Notes under the pieces: model-generated
Databases searched by the model: none
The model's input: only the letters and a program-made list of their open reading frames with translations
Told to the model about the DNA's origin: nothing
Shown here: positions 16,528-25,938 of the stretch, piece after piece
How the letters are laid out: the number at the start of each line of letters is the position of its first letter
Numbering within the stretch: position 1 is the first letter of the stretch
Position numbers and translations under genes: made by a program
Source of the DNA: an uncultured Acidobacteriota bacterium
GTDB lineage: Bacteria; Acidobacteriota; UBA6911; CAINFC01
DNA: 59,938 bases
Assembly (NCBI GenBank): GCA_903847975.1
Contig: CAINFC010000016.1
Coordinates: forward strand, 1-59,938
Direction of reading: 5' to 3'

Positions 16528-17616
16528 ATGGTAATCAGGAATCACTCTCCCATCCGCATTCTCGTGATCGACGACTCGCCGACCATCCGCGAGTTGTTTA
16601 CCGCACTCTTCCAGGAGGCAGGCGATATCGTTGTCGTCGGTACCGGCGCCACCGGAGAGGATGCAGTGCGTCTGACCAAGCTGCTCAAGCCCGATCTGGT
16701 TTCCATGGATATTCGAATGCCGCTCATGAACGGCCTGGAAGCAACCCGCCGGATCATGTCGGAGTGCCCGGTTCCCATCGTTCTGATCAGTACCGAGGCG
16801 GAAAAAACCCATTTGAACTATGCCTTCCAGGCGCTGCAGGCCGGCGCTTTGACGGTAATCGGCAAGCCCAGCTTGAGCGACCCGGCTTCCGCGGACAAAG
16901 TCATTCAGACCATCCGGGCCATGGCCCGGGTGCCGGTGATCCGCCACTGGAACAGGAAGGAACCGGAAAAAATGGACTGGGGCCTGGCGGGTGGCTCTCC
17001 GAAGGGGTGGGGGGATCTTCCCGATAAAAATCCGATCGCCCAGCGGCTCCGGGAAGCGTCTGTCCTGGGCGTGGCCTCCTCCACGGGCGGACCCGGCGCT
17101 TTAGCTTCTCTTTTTCAAAAACTGCCCTCCGGTTTTCCCCTGCCTGTTCTGGTGGTCCAGCACATTTCTTTTGGATTCACCGCCGGCCTGGTGGACTGGC
17201 TGGGAACCCAGACAAAGTTGAGCGTGGAGATCGCCGCACAGGGCGGCAGATTGAAGCCGGGAACCGTTTTGTTCGCCCCGGACGACTTCCATTTCCAGAT
17301 CGGCGAAAGTCGCCAGGTGGAATTAACCAAAGCGCCGCGCTTCAAGGGATTGCGCCCCAGCGCCAACTATCTGTTCGAATCCCTGGCCCGTCAATTCGGA
17401 TCCCGGGCTGCGGGGATGGTCCTGACCGGCATGGGAGACGACGGAGCCCAGGGTCTGAAGTTGCTCCATCAGGCTGGCGGGCTCACTTTTGCCCAGGATG
17501 AAGCCAGCTCGGTCGTCTTCGGTATGCCTCGCGAAGCGGTCCTCCAGGAAGCCGTAGACCATGTCATGAGCCTGGATCAGCTTTCCTCCCTGCTGGAAAA
17601 AATTCAGCAGCTCTGA
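16528..17616 (+). CDS. cheB: CheB methylesterase response regulator
   Basis: 362 residues. An N-terminal receiver (IRILVIDDSPTIRELF, acceptor in DLVSMDIRMPLMNG, Lys in VIGKPS) is joined by a linker to the methylesterase domain. The catalytic triad is seen in GVASSTGGPGA (Ser), LVVQHISFGFTAG (His) and LTGMGDDGAQGLK (Asp). It would remove methyl groups from the receptor, opposing CheR and giving adaptation. It ends 10 bases before the next kinase gene and is part of the same transcription unit. Confidence 0.94.
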   Translation: MVIRNHSPIRILVIDDSPTIRELFTALFQEAGDIVVVGTGATGEDAVRLTKLLKPDLVSMDIRMPLMNGLEATRRIMSECPVPIVLISTEAEKTHLNYAFQALQAGALTVIGKPSLSDPASADKVIQTIRAMARVPVIRHWNRKEPEKMDWGLAGGSPKGWGDLPDKNPIAQRLREASVLGVASSTGGPGALASLFQKLPSGFPLPVLVVQHISFGFTAGLVDWLGTQTKLSVEIAAQGGRLKPGTVLFAPDDFHFQIGESRQVELTKAPRFKGLRPSANYLFESLARQFGSRAAGMVLTGMGDDGAQGLKLLHQAGGLTFAQDEASSVVFGMPREAVLQEAVDHVMSLDQLSSLLEKIQQL

Positions 17617-17626
17617 ATCACGGCCC

Positions 17627-20599
17627 ATGAGCCCGCAAACGAAATTGTCCCCCATCCGATTGCCTCTGCAGGCCACTCTGGTTTCCCTGGTATTGTTTCT
17701 GGCGACACGAAGCATTTTTCTTTCCTTTGAAAGGCACCTGGCCGGATGGGTCGGTTTCTGGGTTGGAGGAATGCCGGTTATCCTCTTCCTGGCTCTCCTG
17801 TACAGCCGACAGAAAAAGGAAGCTTTATACCGCGACCACGATTATTCCCTGACAGGGATATTGAAGGTCCACCACAGCGGGAAAATCGCATACGCCAACC
17901 GGTCGGCGGCCCAGATCGTCGACCTGGGCGCGCCGGAGGATCTGGTAAAGAGCAATTGGAAATCGTACCTTCTCCGGGCCGATTCGCTGCAGGAATGGAT
18001 CGGCAAGCTGGCGTCGGAAGGAGAAATCCGCGCCCAGGAAATGGAAATCCGGACCGCCCGGGGGCGGGTGCGGAATGTGCTCTGCTCCGCCTTCCCGACG
18101 CAGGGAATGATAAACCTGAACCTGGTGGACATCACCGATCGGATCCAGATGGGCGTCGAGTTCCGCAAGCTCTCCCGGATCGTGGCCCAAATGCCGGATA
18201 TGGTGGTGATCACCGATATCGACGGTCGAATCGAGTATGTCAATCCCGCCTTCGAGCAGATGACCGGGTACAGCCGGGAAGAGGCCCTCGGGCAGACGCC
18301 AAGAATCCTTAAATCCGGCGTGCATCCGCAGGAATTCTATGCCAAGTTATGGGATACCATCCGGGCCGGCGGTGTTTTCCGGGAGGAAATTACCAACCGG
18401 AAAAAAACCGGCGAGCTTTACTACCAGACCCAGACCATCACCCCCATCCGCAACGCGCAGCGAAAAATCACCAATTTCGTGGTTACCGGCAAGGATAACA
18501 CGGTGGGCAAGCTTGCCATGGGAATGCTCCAGAAGAGCCAGGCGAACCTGGAAATGGCTCAGTCGATCGCCCGGCTGGGAAGCTGGGAAATCGATTACGC
18601 AAACAACAGCAGGTACTGGTCCAGGGAAATGATCCGCCTTTTTCACCTGGAGCCGGATGTCGATCCTCCCGGGCCTTCCGAGTTCCTGAAACTGGTGCAT
18701 GCAGACGACCGCCGGCTGGTCTCGGAAAGCTACCAGCATGCCGTCGAATCGGGCCGGCTCACCACCGTGGAATACCGGGCCAATCCATCCGGTGCCGAGT
18801 GGCAGGACTTTCAGGCCACCTTCCAGGCAGCCAGGGATTCCCTGGGAAACCTGCAGAGCGTCTCCGGAACCGTATTGAACATCACCGATATCAAAACCGC
18901 GCAGCGCAAGCTGGAGGCCCTGAATTCCGAACTGGAAAAACGGGTGGAAGAGCGCACAGCGGAAGTGCGCCAGAATGAAGCCGTCTTTCAGGTGCTGTTC
19001 GAAAACTCCAACGACGGCATCTTTTTGATTTCGCCCCGGGGGCAGGTGCTGCGGGCCAACCGCCGGGCGCACGATCTCCTGCGCCGTCCCGCGGAGGAAG
19101 CACGGGGCGCCGAAGCGGGGCACAAGCGCGGGGAGAGCCTTCCGGAACTTCTGCGGGACGTGGATGCCATGCTGCAGGCGGTCTCCCGCGGCGAGCCGGT
19201 CCCCAGCTACGAGCGATCGTTTCTTCACCCGGACGGAAGGCGGATTGCGGTGGAAATCAGCCTTTCCGCGGTCCGAAACGCTCCGGGGGACATCCACCTG
19301 GTTCAAAGCGTGGTGCGCGATATTACCGAGAGGAAAAAAGCCGAAGAGATCCTGCGGGAAAGCCACGACCGGCTTCATGCCGCCAATCTGGCCCTGGAAA
19401 AGGCTTCGAAGCTGAAAGATGAATTTCTGGCCAGCATGAGTCATGAGCTCCGAACGCCGCTGACCAGCATTCTGGGCATCGCCGAATCCCTGGAGATGCA
19501 GGTCCATGGCCCCCTGAACGAGAAGCAGTTTCAATCGCTGAAGGCCATCGAAACCAGCGGGTGGCACCTGCTGGACCTGATAAATGATATTCTTGACCTG
19601 TCCAAAATCGAGGCCGGCAAGCTGGAACTGCACACCGAAGAGGTCGAGATCGAGGAAGTCTGCCTGGCAAGCCAGCAGCTGGTCAAAGGGATGGCCCGGC
19701 AGAAAAAGCAGAATATCCAATTCGAAATGCAGCCGGAATCGATCTCCATGGTTGTGGATGCGCGCCGATTGAAGCAGATGCTGGTCAACCTGCTCGGCAA
19801 CGCAGTCAATTTTACCCCGGAAGGGGGTGCCGTCGGATTGCAGGTACGGGGCGACCCGGAAGGCTGCGCGGTTCATTTTACGGTCTGGGATAAAGGAATC
19901 GGCATCCAGCTGGAAAAGATCGGCGAGCTGTTCAAGCCTTTTGTGCAGCTGGACAGCAGCTTGTCCAGGCAGTACTCCGGCACGGGCCTGGGGCTGTCGC
20001 TGGTGCGGCGGATGGCGGAGCTGCACGGGGGGAGCATCCAGGTGGAAAGCGCCCCGGGCCAGGGAAGCCGGTTTACCATCCTTTTGCCCTGGCTGCCGCC
20101 GGGAGCGACCGGCGCACCGGATCTCAAGCCACGACGAAGTCCGGCTTCTTCGCGCAGCGCCGTCCTGCCGGCGGAAAGGAACAAGGAAGCTGGTATAAAA
20201 CCTCTATTGCTGGTCACGGATGACAACGAGCAGATCCTGGCCATGCTGTCCGATTTTCTGGAAGCCAACAACTACCGGGTCGTCACCGCCCGCAGCGGAT
20301 ACGAACTGCTGATCCGCGCCCCCGAGCTGCGCCCCGACGTGATCCTGGTCGACGTGCAGATGCCGGGCATGGACGGACTGGAGGCGATTCGTCGCCTGCG
20401 GGCCCAGCCCGATTCCGGCGTGGCCGCCACACCGATGATCGCCGTAACGGCTCAGGCGATGCCCGAAGACCGCGAGAACTGCTACCTTGCCGGAGCCAAT
20501 GACTACTTGAGCAAACCGGTGCATCTGAATGCACTCCTGGAGACCATCGGCCTTCAGCTTCGGCCGGCTAGGCCGCCTGAGGTCGCACCCAACCCTTAA
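17627..20599 (+). CDS. Membrane hybrid histidine kinase with multiple PAS domains
   Basis: 990 residues. Two N-terminal transmembrane helices (about 12-32 and 38-60) with almost no periplasmic loop, then about four PAS domains (about 70-165, 180-300, 305-430, 455-570; the second reads MVVITDIDGRIEYVNPAFEQ), a coiled coil, HisKA with FLASMSHELRTPLTSILGI, HATPase with NLLGNAVNFTPEGG and GTGLGLSLV, and a C-terminal receiver (LVTDDNEQ, ILVDVQMPGMDG, YLSKPV). All catalytic residues are intact. It senses something in the cytoplasm or membrane through PAS domains. Its place after cheB suggests cross-talk with the chemosensory array, perhaps through the free response regulator. Confidence 0.92.
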   Translation: MSPQTKLSPIRLPLQATLVSLVLFLATRSIFLSFERHLAGWVGFWVGGMPVILFLALLYSRQKKEALYRDHDYSLTGILKVHHSGKIAYANRSAAQIVDLGAPEDLVKSNWKSYLLRADSLQEWIGKLASEGEIRAQEMEIRTARGRVRNVLCSAFPTQGMINLNLVDITDRIQMGVEFRKLSRIVAQMPDMVVITDIDGRIEYVNPAFEQMTGYSREEALGQTPRILKSGVHPQEFYAKLWDTIRAGGVFREEITNRKKTGELYYQTQTITPIRNAQRKITNFVVTGKDNTVGKLAMGMLQKSQANLEMAQSIARLGSWEIDYANNSRYWSREMIRLFHLEPDVDPPGPSEFLKLVHADDRRLVSESYQHAVESGRLTTVEYRANPSGAEWQDFQATFQAARDSLGNLQSVSGTVLNITDIKTAQRKLEALNSELEKRVEERTAEVRQNEAVFQVLFENSNDGIFLISPRGQVLRANRRAHDLLRRPAEEARGAEAGHKRGESLPELLRDVDAMLQAVSRGEPVPSYERSFLHPDGRRIAVEISLSAVRNAPGDIHLVQSVVRDITERKKAEEILRESHDRLHAANLALEKASKLKDEFLASMSHELRTPLTSILGIAESLEMQVHGPLNEKQFQSLKAIETSGWHLLDLINDILDLSKIEAGKLELHTEEVEIEEVCLASQQLVKGMARQKKQNIQFEMQPESISMVVDARRLKQMLVNLLGNAVNFTPEGGAVGLQVRGDPEGCAVHFTVWDKGIGIQLEKIGELFKPFVQLDSSLSRQYSGTGLGLSLVRRMAELHGGSIQVESAPGQGSRFTILLPWLPPGATGAPDLKPRRSPASSRSAVLPAERNKEAGIKPLLLVTDDNEQILAMLSDFLEANNYRVVTARSGYELLIRAPELRPDVILVDVQMPGMDGLEAIRRLRAQPDSGVAATPMIAVTAQAMPEDRENCYLAGANDYLSKPVHLNALLETIGLQLRPARPPEVAPNP

Positions 20600-20639
20600 C
20601 CGTTCCAACCATCTTCAACCTTACACTCCCCCTATTTCT

Positions 20640-22958
20640 ATGGATCAAACTCCGAAGATTGATGTCGTCATCGTGGATGACAATCCGATTCAAAGCCGCA
20701 TCCTGTCGCGCCTGCTGACCCGGGAGGGGTATGGCGTCCGCGCCTTTCGGGGCGCCAAAGAAGCCCTGGACACCATGGAGAGGAGCTGTCCGCCGGACCT
20801 GGTCATCACCGATGTCTACATGCCGGTGATTGACGGGTGGCGTTTCTGCCTGATGCTGCGCTCCAAGGAGTATGATGCCTTCAACCAGGTACCCATCCTG
20901 GTGATCTCTTCCATTTTTGCAGGAGAGGAGGCCTACCGGGTTACCTCCGACCTCGGCGCCAACGCTTTTCTGGCCTCGCCGGTCGATCCCAGGCTGTTTC
21001 TGGAGCAGGTCCGGAGGCTGTTGAGCAACCGCCAGGAAAAGACTTTTTTTCAGGTGCTGATCGTCGAAGACGACCTGACCCAGGCGCTCTACCTGCGATA
21101 CTCCCTGGAAGGCATGGGCTATCAGGTGGACACCGCGGAGAATGCCGGCGAGGCAGCCGGTCTCTTCACCAGGAAGCACTATGACCTGGTGCTGCTCGAT
21201 TACCACCTGACCGACCGGGACGGCGACCAGCTGCTGGTCGAATTTCAAAAAAGAAGGCCGGACTGCATTTACATCATGATGACCGCGGATCCGCGCACCG
21301 ACTTGTCCATGGAATGGCTGCGCAGCGGGGCCACCGCTTGCGTTTCCAAGCCCATCCATCCGAACGACCTGCTGGACCTGTGCACCCGCAGCCGCCGGGA
21401 CCGGGCCCTGGTGCGGATGGAAAACCTGCTGGGAGAGCGGTTCCGCAGGCTGCAGATGACCGAGGAGCGGTACCGTACTTTTTTCGACCAGGGCCCGGAC
21501 GGCATCCTGGTTCTGGATCCGGATACCGGCGGCTTTATCGAATTCAACGATCAGGCCTGCCGCCAGCTGGGCTATTCGCGGAAAGAGTTTGCCGGATTGC
21601 TTTTGCAGGACATTGAAACGCAGACCTCCGCCGAGGAGAGAGACGGGAGAATCGGGCGCGTGACCCACGGCCATCGAGTGGACTTCGACACGCTGCACCG
21701 CACCCAGGATGGGGAAATCAGGAATGTGAACGTTACGGAGCAGATCATCGACCTCGGCGACCGGCCCATCTATCAGTGCATCTGGCGAGACATCACCCAG
21801 CGGGTGCGCACGGAAGAAGCTCTTCGCCATTCGCAAAAAGTGGAAGCGGTCGGCCGGCTGGCCTCCGGAATCGCCCACGACATGAACAACCTCCTGGTCC
21901 CCATTCTCGCTTACGGGGAAACCCTGCTGGACGAGTTTCCCGCTCAGGACTCACGCCGGCAGGCGCTGGAGGAAATCATTCACGCGGGATTTTGCGCCCG
22001 GGACCTGGTCCGTCAGCTGCTGGCCTTCGGCCGCAAGCAGGCACTGGAATATCAGCCGGTCAACATCAACGAAGCCCTGTCGGGGTTCGAAAAACTGCTG
22101 CGCCGGACCATCCGGGAGGACATTGAGCTGAGCATCGTTCTGCGCCCCTTGACGGGAAGCGTCTGGGCCGATATCGGCCAGATCGAGCAGGTCATAATGA
22201 ACCTGGCCATCAATGCCCAGGATGCCATGCCGGCCGGAGGGCGGCTGCTTTTCGAAACGGACATGGCAGAAATTTCCGAAAGGAACCGGGAACAGGTAAG
22301 GGGAGTCGAGCCGGGATCCTATGTGAGAATGACCATCAGCGATACCGGAAACGGAATGAGCAAAGAAATCCAGGAGCATATTTTCGAACCCTTCTTTTCC
22401 ACCAAGGGACTGCAGGGAAGCGGCCTGGGGCTTGCCACAGTGCAAGGGATCGTCCAGCAGCATAACGGCCAGATCTTCGTGCAAAGCAGTCCCGGCAAAG
22501 GCACCACGTTCCAGATTTTCCTCCCCGTTCGGGAGGCGGCCAGGACGGAGAAACAGGAGGAGGCCCCGGAAGAGAAGACCCTGCAGGGCTCCGGAACGAT
22601 TTTCCTGGTGGAAGACAGCGACCAGGTTCGGTTTCTGACCCAAACCATACTTCGCCGTTTCGGATACACCGTGCATTCCGCGCGGAATGGGAGCGAAGCG
22701 CTCCAAGGCATGCAGGCGCTGGCCGGGTCGGTGGACCTCCTTCTGACCGACGTGATCATGCCGGAAATGAACGGGCTCCAGCTGGCGCAGCAGATCCGGG
22801 AATCCCAGGTCGGAACGAAAGTCCTGTATATGACAGGCTACAGCGATGAAATGCTGGCCCGGGCGGGCGTGCCTTTCCAGGACATCCCCTTAATCCATAA
22901 GCCCTTTACGGCCCATACGCTGGCGGAAAAAATAAAAACTGTTCTGTCCGCCGGCTAG
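20640..22958 (+). CDS. Soluble hybrid kinase: two receivers, PAS, kinase, third receiver
   Basis: 772 residues from the ATG at 20640; the open frame begins earlier, inside the previous gene. Order: receiver 1 (VIVDDNPIQ, LVITDVYMPVIDG; the usual Lys lies in a SPVD sequence, so it may be atypical), receiver 2 (IVEDDLTQ, LVLLDYHLTDRDG, CVSKPIH), PAS (about 290-390), HisKA with SGIAHDMNNLLVPILAYGE, HATPase with NLAINAQDAMPAGG and GSGLGLATV, receiver 3 (LVEDSDQ, LLLTDVIMPEMNG, IHKPFT). No membrane segment. The HxxN-type HisKA with a terminal receiver is a common soluble hybrid design. It converges with the next gene, stop codons overlapping. Confidence 0.92.
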   Translation: MDQTPKIDVVIVDDNPIQSRILSRLLTREGYGVRAFRGAKEALDTMERSCPPDLVITDVYMPVIDGWRFCLMLRSKEYDAFNQVPILVISSIFAGEEAYRVTSDLGANAFLASPVDPRLFLEQVRRLLSNRQEKTFFQVLIVEDDLTQALYLRYSLEGMGYQVDTAENAGEAAGLFTRKHYDLVLLDYHLTDRDGDQLLVEFQKRRPDCIYIMMTADPRTDLSMEWLRSGATACVSKPIHPNDLLDLCTRSRRDRALVRMENLLGERFRRLQMTEERYRTFFDQGPDGILVLDPDTGGFIEFNDQACRQLGYSRKEFAGLLLQDIETQTSAEERDGRIGRVTHGHRVDFDTLHRTQDGEIRNVNVTEQIIDLGDRPIYQCIWRDITQRVRTEEALRHSQKVEAVGRLASGIAHDMNNLLVPILAYGETLLDEFPAQDSRRQALEEIIHAGFCARDLVRQLLAFGRKQALEYQPVNINEALSGFEKLLRRTIREDIELSIVLRPLTGSVWADIGQIEQVIMNLAINAQDAMPAGGRLLFETDMAEISERNREQVRGVEPGSYVRMTISDTGNGMSKEIQEHIFEPFFSTKGLQGSGLGLATVQGIVQQHNGQIFVQSSPGKGTTFQIFLPVREAARTEKQEEAPEEKTLQGSGTIFLVEDSDQVRFLTQTILRRFGYTVHSARNGSEALQGMQALAGSVDLLLTDVIMPEMNGLQLAQQIRESQVGTKVLYMTGYSDEMLARAGVPFQDIPLIHKPFTAHTLAEKIKTVLSAG

Positions 22959-24088
22959 TTCCCCGGCGGCAACCGCCGGAGAACCATGCGGATTTCCATG
23001 CCGGTGTCCGTGCTGCACAGCTGAACCGTGCCCTTCATGGCACGAATTACATAGGCGGCCAGCGGAATCGCCAGGCCCAGATCCTGGACGTAGGAGCCGC
23101 AGCGGTCCGCGGAAAAAGTGTCAAAAAAGGTGCGCTGCAGTTTTTCCGGTATGGGCATCCCCAGAAAGCCGATGTGCAGGACGGTTTCCGCCTCCTCCTC
23201 GCGGAACGCCACAGTTACCGAACTCCCCCGGGAGGCCATTCGCAGAGCGGTCTTGAAGAGAGTGCTCACGCTCTGGCGCAGGAGTTCCTCCTTGGCGGAC
23301 ACCATGCCCGGCTTGGCCTCCGGCAGGACCAGGACGACACCCCGGTCGGAAAAAGCTTCCTGCAGGGCGTCGCAGGTTTCCACGACGATTTTCCCGAGAG
23401 GCACGGGACCGGTATCGATGGGGGAATCTCCCGACTGGAGCTTGGCCAGGAGCAGCGCACCGTCGACCGCCATGAGCAACCGGGTCCGGGATCGAACGTA
23501 CATTTCCGTATAGCGCTTGCGCTGTTCTTCCTCCAGGGTACCCAGGGCCAGTTCCGTAATCCCCAGAACGCCGCACATCGGGGTATGCAATTCGTGGGAG
23601 ATGGCGTACAGGTAGTCCCGCTGCGCCTCATCCAGCGCTTTCAGCCGCTGATGGGCTTCGGCCAGCTCATGGGTTCTCTGCTGGACCAGAAACTCCAGTT
23701 CCTCCTGGTGTTTTTTCAACTCCAGATGATTCCGCACCCGGGCCTTGACGATGACCGGGTTAAAGGGCTTGGTAATGTAGTCGACCGCTCCCAGCTCAAG
23801 GCCCCGGGACTCATTGGCGACCTCATTCAGCGCGGTCAGAAACAGAACCGGGATATCGCGCGTGGCGGGATCCTCCTTCAGACGGCGGCACACTTCAAAG
23901 CCGTCCATGCCCGGCATCATGACGTCCAGAAGGATCAGATCGGGAAGGTCCCTTTTGGCGCTTTCCAGCGCCGAAGGTCCGTCCGTGGCAACGTGCAGCG
24001 TGTATTCTTCACCCAGCACCTTGAGGAGAATAGCAATACTGATGCTGGAATCCTCGGCAATCAGCAGACTTCGTTTCCTCTCGTTCAT
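22955..24088 (-). CDS. Receiver-histidine kinase with degenerate ATP-binding domain
   Basis: 377 residues. The receiver (about 6-125) is intact: IAEDSSIS, LILLDVMMPGMDG, YITKPFN. A coiled coil leads to a HisKA-like domain with YLYAISHELHTPMCGVLGI, so the His is retained. The C-terminal HATPase fold has lost its ATP ligands: the N-box is SVSTLFKTALRMA without Asn, the DxGxG motif is FLGMPIP, and the last Gly box is QDLGLAIPLA. It is therefore probably a pseudokinase that acts as a phosphorylation-controlled partner. It converges on the kinase gene at 20640-22958. Confidence 0.85.
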   Translation of the reverse strand: MNERKRSLLIAEDSSISIAILLKVLGEEYTLHVATDGPSALESAKRDLPDLILLDVMMPGMDGFEVCRRLKEDPATRDIPVLFLTALNEVANESRGLELGAVDYITKPFNPVIVKARVRNHLELKKHQEELEFLVQQRTHELAEAHQRLKALDEAQRDYLYAISHELHTPMCGVLGITELALGTLEEEQRKRYTEMYVRSRTRLLMAVDGALLLAKLQSGDSPIDTGPVPLGKIVVETCDALQEAFSDRGVVLVLPEAKPGMVSAKEELLRQSVSTLFKTALRMASRGSSVTVAFREEEAETVLHIGFLGMPIPEKLQRTFFDTFSADRCGSYVQDLGLAIPLAAYVIRAMKGTVQLCSTDTGMEIRMVLRRLPPGN

Positions 24089-24259
24089 GGAAGAGCATTC
24101 TCCTTAAAGCATTCGTCCAACCACATACGCAGGGACACAACCGCCCGGCGGCACCCGGATAAATCTGAATCTATAATAAAATGGATCGTCTTTTATCTGC
24201 AATAGCAGGAGAACATCATACCGTCAAATGGTGTCTTTCGTCACTAATTACCGATTTTA

Positions 24260-24356
24260 AACCCGGGGGCCCGCCGCCCGGAAAAGGCGGCTTGTTGCCG
24301 GGGCATAATCTTGTCGCCCCTTACGGGGCTTTGGCTCGGAAGCCCTGGCCGATTGC
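24260..24356. repeat. Multi-hairpin intergenic repeat, degenerate copy
   Basis: Dense GC-rich inverted repeats (CCCGGGGGC, GCCGCCC/GGCGGC, CGCCCCTTACGGGGC) immediately follow the enolase-superfamily stop codon. The arrangement recalls the three-hairpin elements at 7120 and 59805, but similarity is looser. It may also serve as the 3' end of the enolase transcript. The remaining bases 24089-24259 show no gene. Confidence 0.45.
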
Positions 24357-25787
24357 TCAAACCGCGCCCAGGCCGGGACCGTTGATCTCCCCGGTGTGCA
24401 TACGCCCGTTTTTGACCTGGAAGATTCCCGGAAACCTGCTCTCCCAGGGCTTATTGGCGGCAGGAACGAACTGGCGCGCATTGGCCTCGATGGCCGCCAC
24501 CCCCGGGATATGGGCCGCCAGCCCGGCGGAATGGATCAGCGAAGCCCCCGGACAGGTCAAGTCCTGCACGCAAAGAAACATCTTGAGCTTCCGGGCCATG
24601 GCGGCCATCAACAGAGCCTGCCCCTGCCCTTTGCAGGCCTTCAGGGCTACACCGGTGTAGCCCATCTCGCGAGCCAGGAGCAGGCTTTCCCGGTCGGTCA
24701 GGGATTCATCGATGACGATCGGGCGGAGCTTGGCCGCCTGGTGCATGGTGTTGGCCGGATTGGACTTCAAATCCCGGGCCGTGGGTTGCTCGATGTATTG
24801 GGTGCGCTCAAAGGCCGCCGGCCGTTTCTCCTTGACCTGACGCAGAAACTCGAGAAGGTAGTCCACGTTCCGGCATTTTTCGTTAAAGTCCAGGGAATAC
24901 CACCATTGCGATACGCCGCGTCCCTGCTGCGCTTCCTGCGCCGCACGATCCACCCGAAGAACCCTGTCCACATCCCAGTTGAGATCATCGCCGTTCAGCT
25001 TGATTTTGATATGCGTGAGGCCGTTGTAGCGGATCCACTCCGGAAGGGTTTCCGGCAGCCCGTCTCCGATGCGCTTCGAAATGTCCTCGGCAAAGATAGG
25101 GTCCACGGCACCGACAAGGTGGTAAAGCGGCATGTTTTCTTTCGGCTTGGGGAGGATATAGCGGCCCAGGTATTCCCCCCGGAACTCCGGCCCCAGATAG
25201 AAACTGAGATCCCGGGACATGAATTCCGGACCATAGGTCTGGTAGCTGCTCAGCCCGTGAACCTTGCCGAACGCGTCGTTCAGGGCGGCGTCAAACGGAC
25301 TGACGACCACCAGGGCGCTGAGCTTGGGTATGCTTTCCTTCAGCGAGAGCTTCCGGGAAATTTCTGCCGACGCCTGCAGGTACTCCGGTTCCAGAACCCA
25401 GTGGAGGTCGACCGGGTGGCCGAACTCCCGGCAGCGGCCGGTGACGGCCGCTACCTGCTCCGCCAGGGCTTTCATGGCCCCCAGCGTGGTCTCGTAGGGC
25501 ATCGTCTTGGAAGGAAAGGACCAGATGTTGCCCAACGGCATGGAGCCAAAACCTTTGGCCGTCTTGCCGGAGCGCGTAGCGACCGTGCAGTTCACGTTCA
25601 GCAGCGTGACGCGGTCCAGCACCGTTCCCCCGAATTTGATCGGGGTACGATAGATGAAATCCTCGTATTGAAAGCCGACCTCCTGAATCTGGATGTCGGT
25701 CGGCTTGGGCGTTGCCGCATATAAAAATCCCGTTCCCGCGGAAAGCAGGGAGCTTTTCAGAAAGGATCTTCGATTCTTTTCGGTCAT
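24357..25787 (-). CDS. Tat-exported enolase-superfamily (mandelate racemase-like) enzyme
   Basis: 476 residues with a Tat signal (RRSFLKSSLLSAGTGFLYA). The barrel domain shows the enolase-superfamily active site: KxK on strand two (THIKIKLNG), metal ligands in YSLDFNEKC, YIEQPTARDL and IVIDESL, and a final Lys in GVALKACKGQGQ. These enzymes abstract a proton alpha to a carboxylate (racemases, dehydratases, cycloisomerases); the substrate cannot be told. It sits alone, divergent from mscS, and an extracytoplasmic location is unusual for the superfamily but known in acidobacteria and planctomycetes as predicted proteins. Confidence 0.85.
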   Translation of the reverse strand: MTEKNRRSFLKSSLLSAGTGFLYAATPKPTDIQIQEVGFQYEDFIYRTPIKFGGTVLDRVTLLNVNCTVATRSGKTAKGFGSMPLGNIWSFPSKTMPYETTLGAMKALAEQVAAVTGRCREFGHPVDLHWVLEPEYLQASAEISRKLSLKESIPKLSALVVVSPFDAALNDAFGKVHGLSSYQTYGPEFMSRDLSFYLGPEFRGEYLGRYILPKPKENMPLYHLVGAVDPIFAEDISKRIGDGLPETLPEWIRYNGLTHIKIKLNGDDLNWDVDRVLRVDRAAQEAQQGRGVSQWWYSLDFNEKCRNVDYLLEFLRQVKEKRPAAFERTQYIEQPTARDLKSNPANTMHQAAKLRPIVIDESLTDRESLLLAREMGYTGVALKACKGQGQALLMAAMARKLKMFLCVQDLTCPGASLIHSAGLAAHIPGVAAIEANARQFVPAANKPWESRFPGIFQVKNGRMHTGEINGPGLGAV

Positions 25788-25938
25788 TTCTTTTTCTCCA
25801 GGAATCCTGACGCGCCGAATAATTTTAGGCTGGATAACCCGCCCGGATCGCAGTCATAATATATTGGTACTGATTCCAACTAACTATATCTTGATCCCGG
25901 GAGCGAAGGGAAGGAGCTTCCGGCAAGCAGGGACAGCC

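Noticed and set aside
18347-20026. 559-codon minus-strand open frame opposite the PAS hybrid kinase
   Set aside because: Antisense shadow; no motif and no ribosome site.
7296-24088. Flagellar chemotaxis operon as the role of the che genes
   Set aside because: CheR-TPR, CheA-REC, two CheW proteins, hybrid kinases and absence of cheC/cheD/cheX or flagellar structural genes in the unit fit an alternative chemosensory system better, although motility control cannot be excluded.
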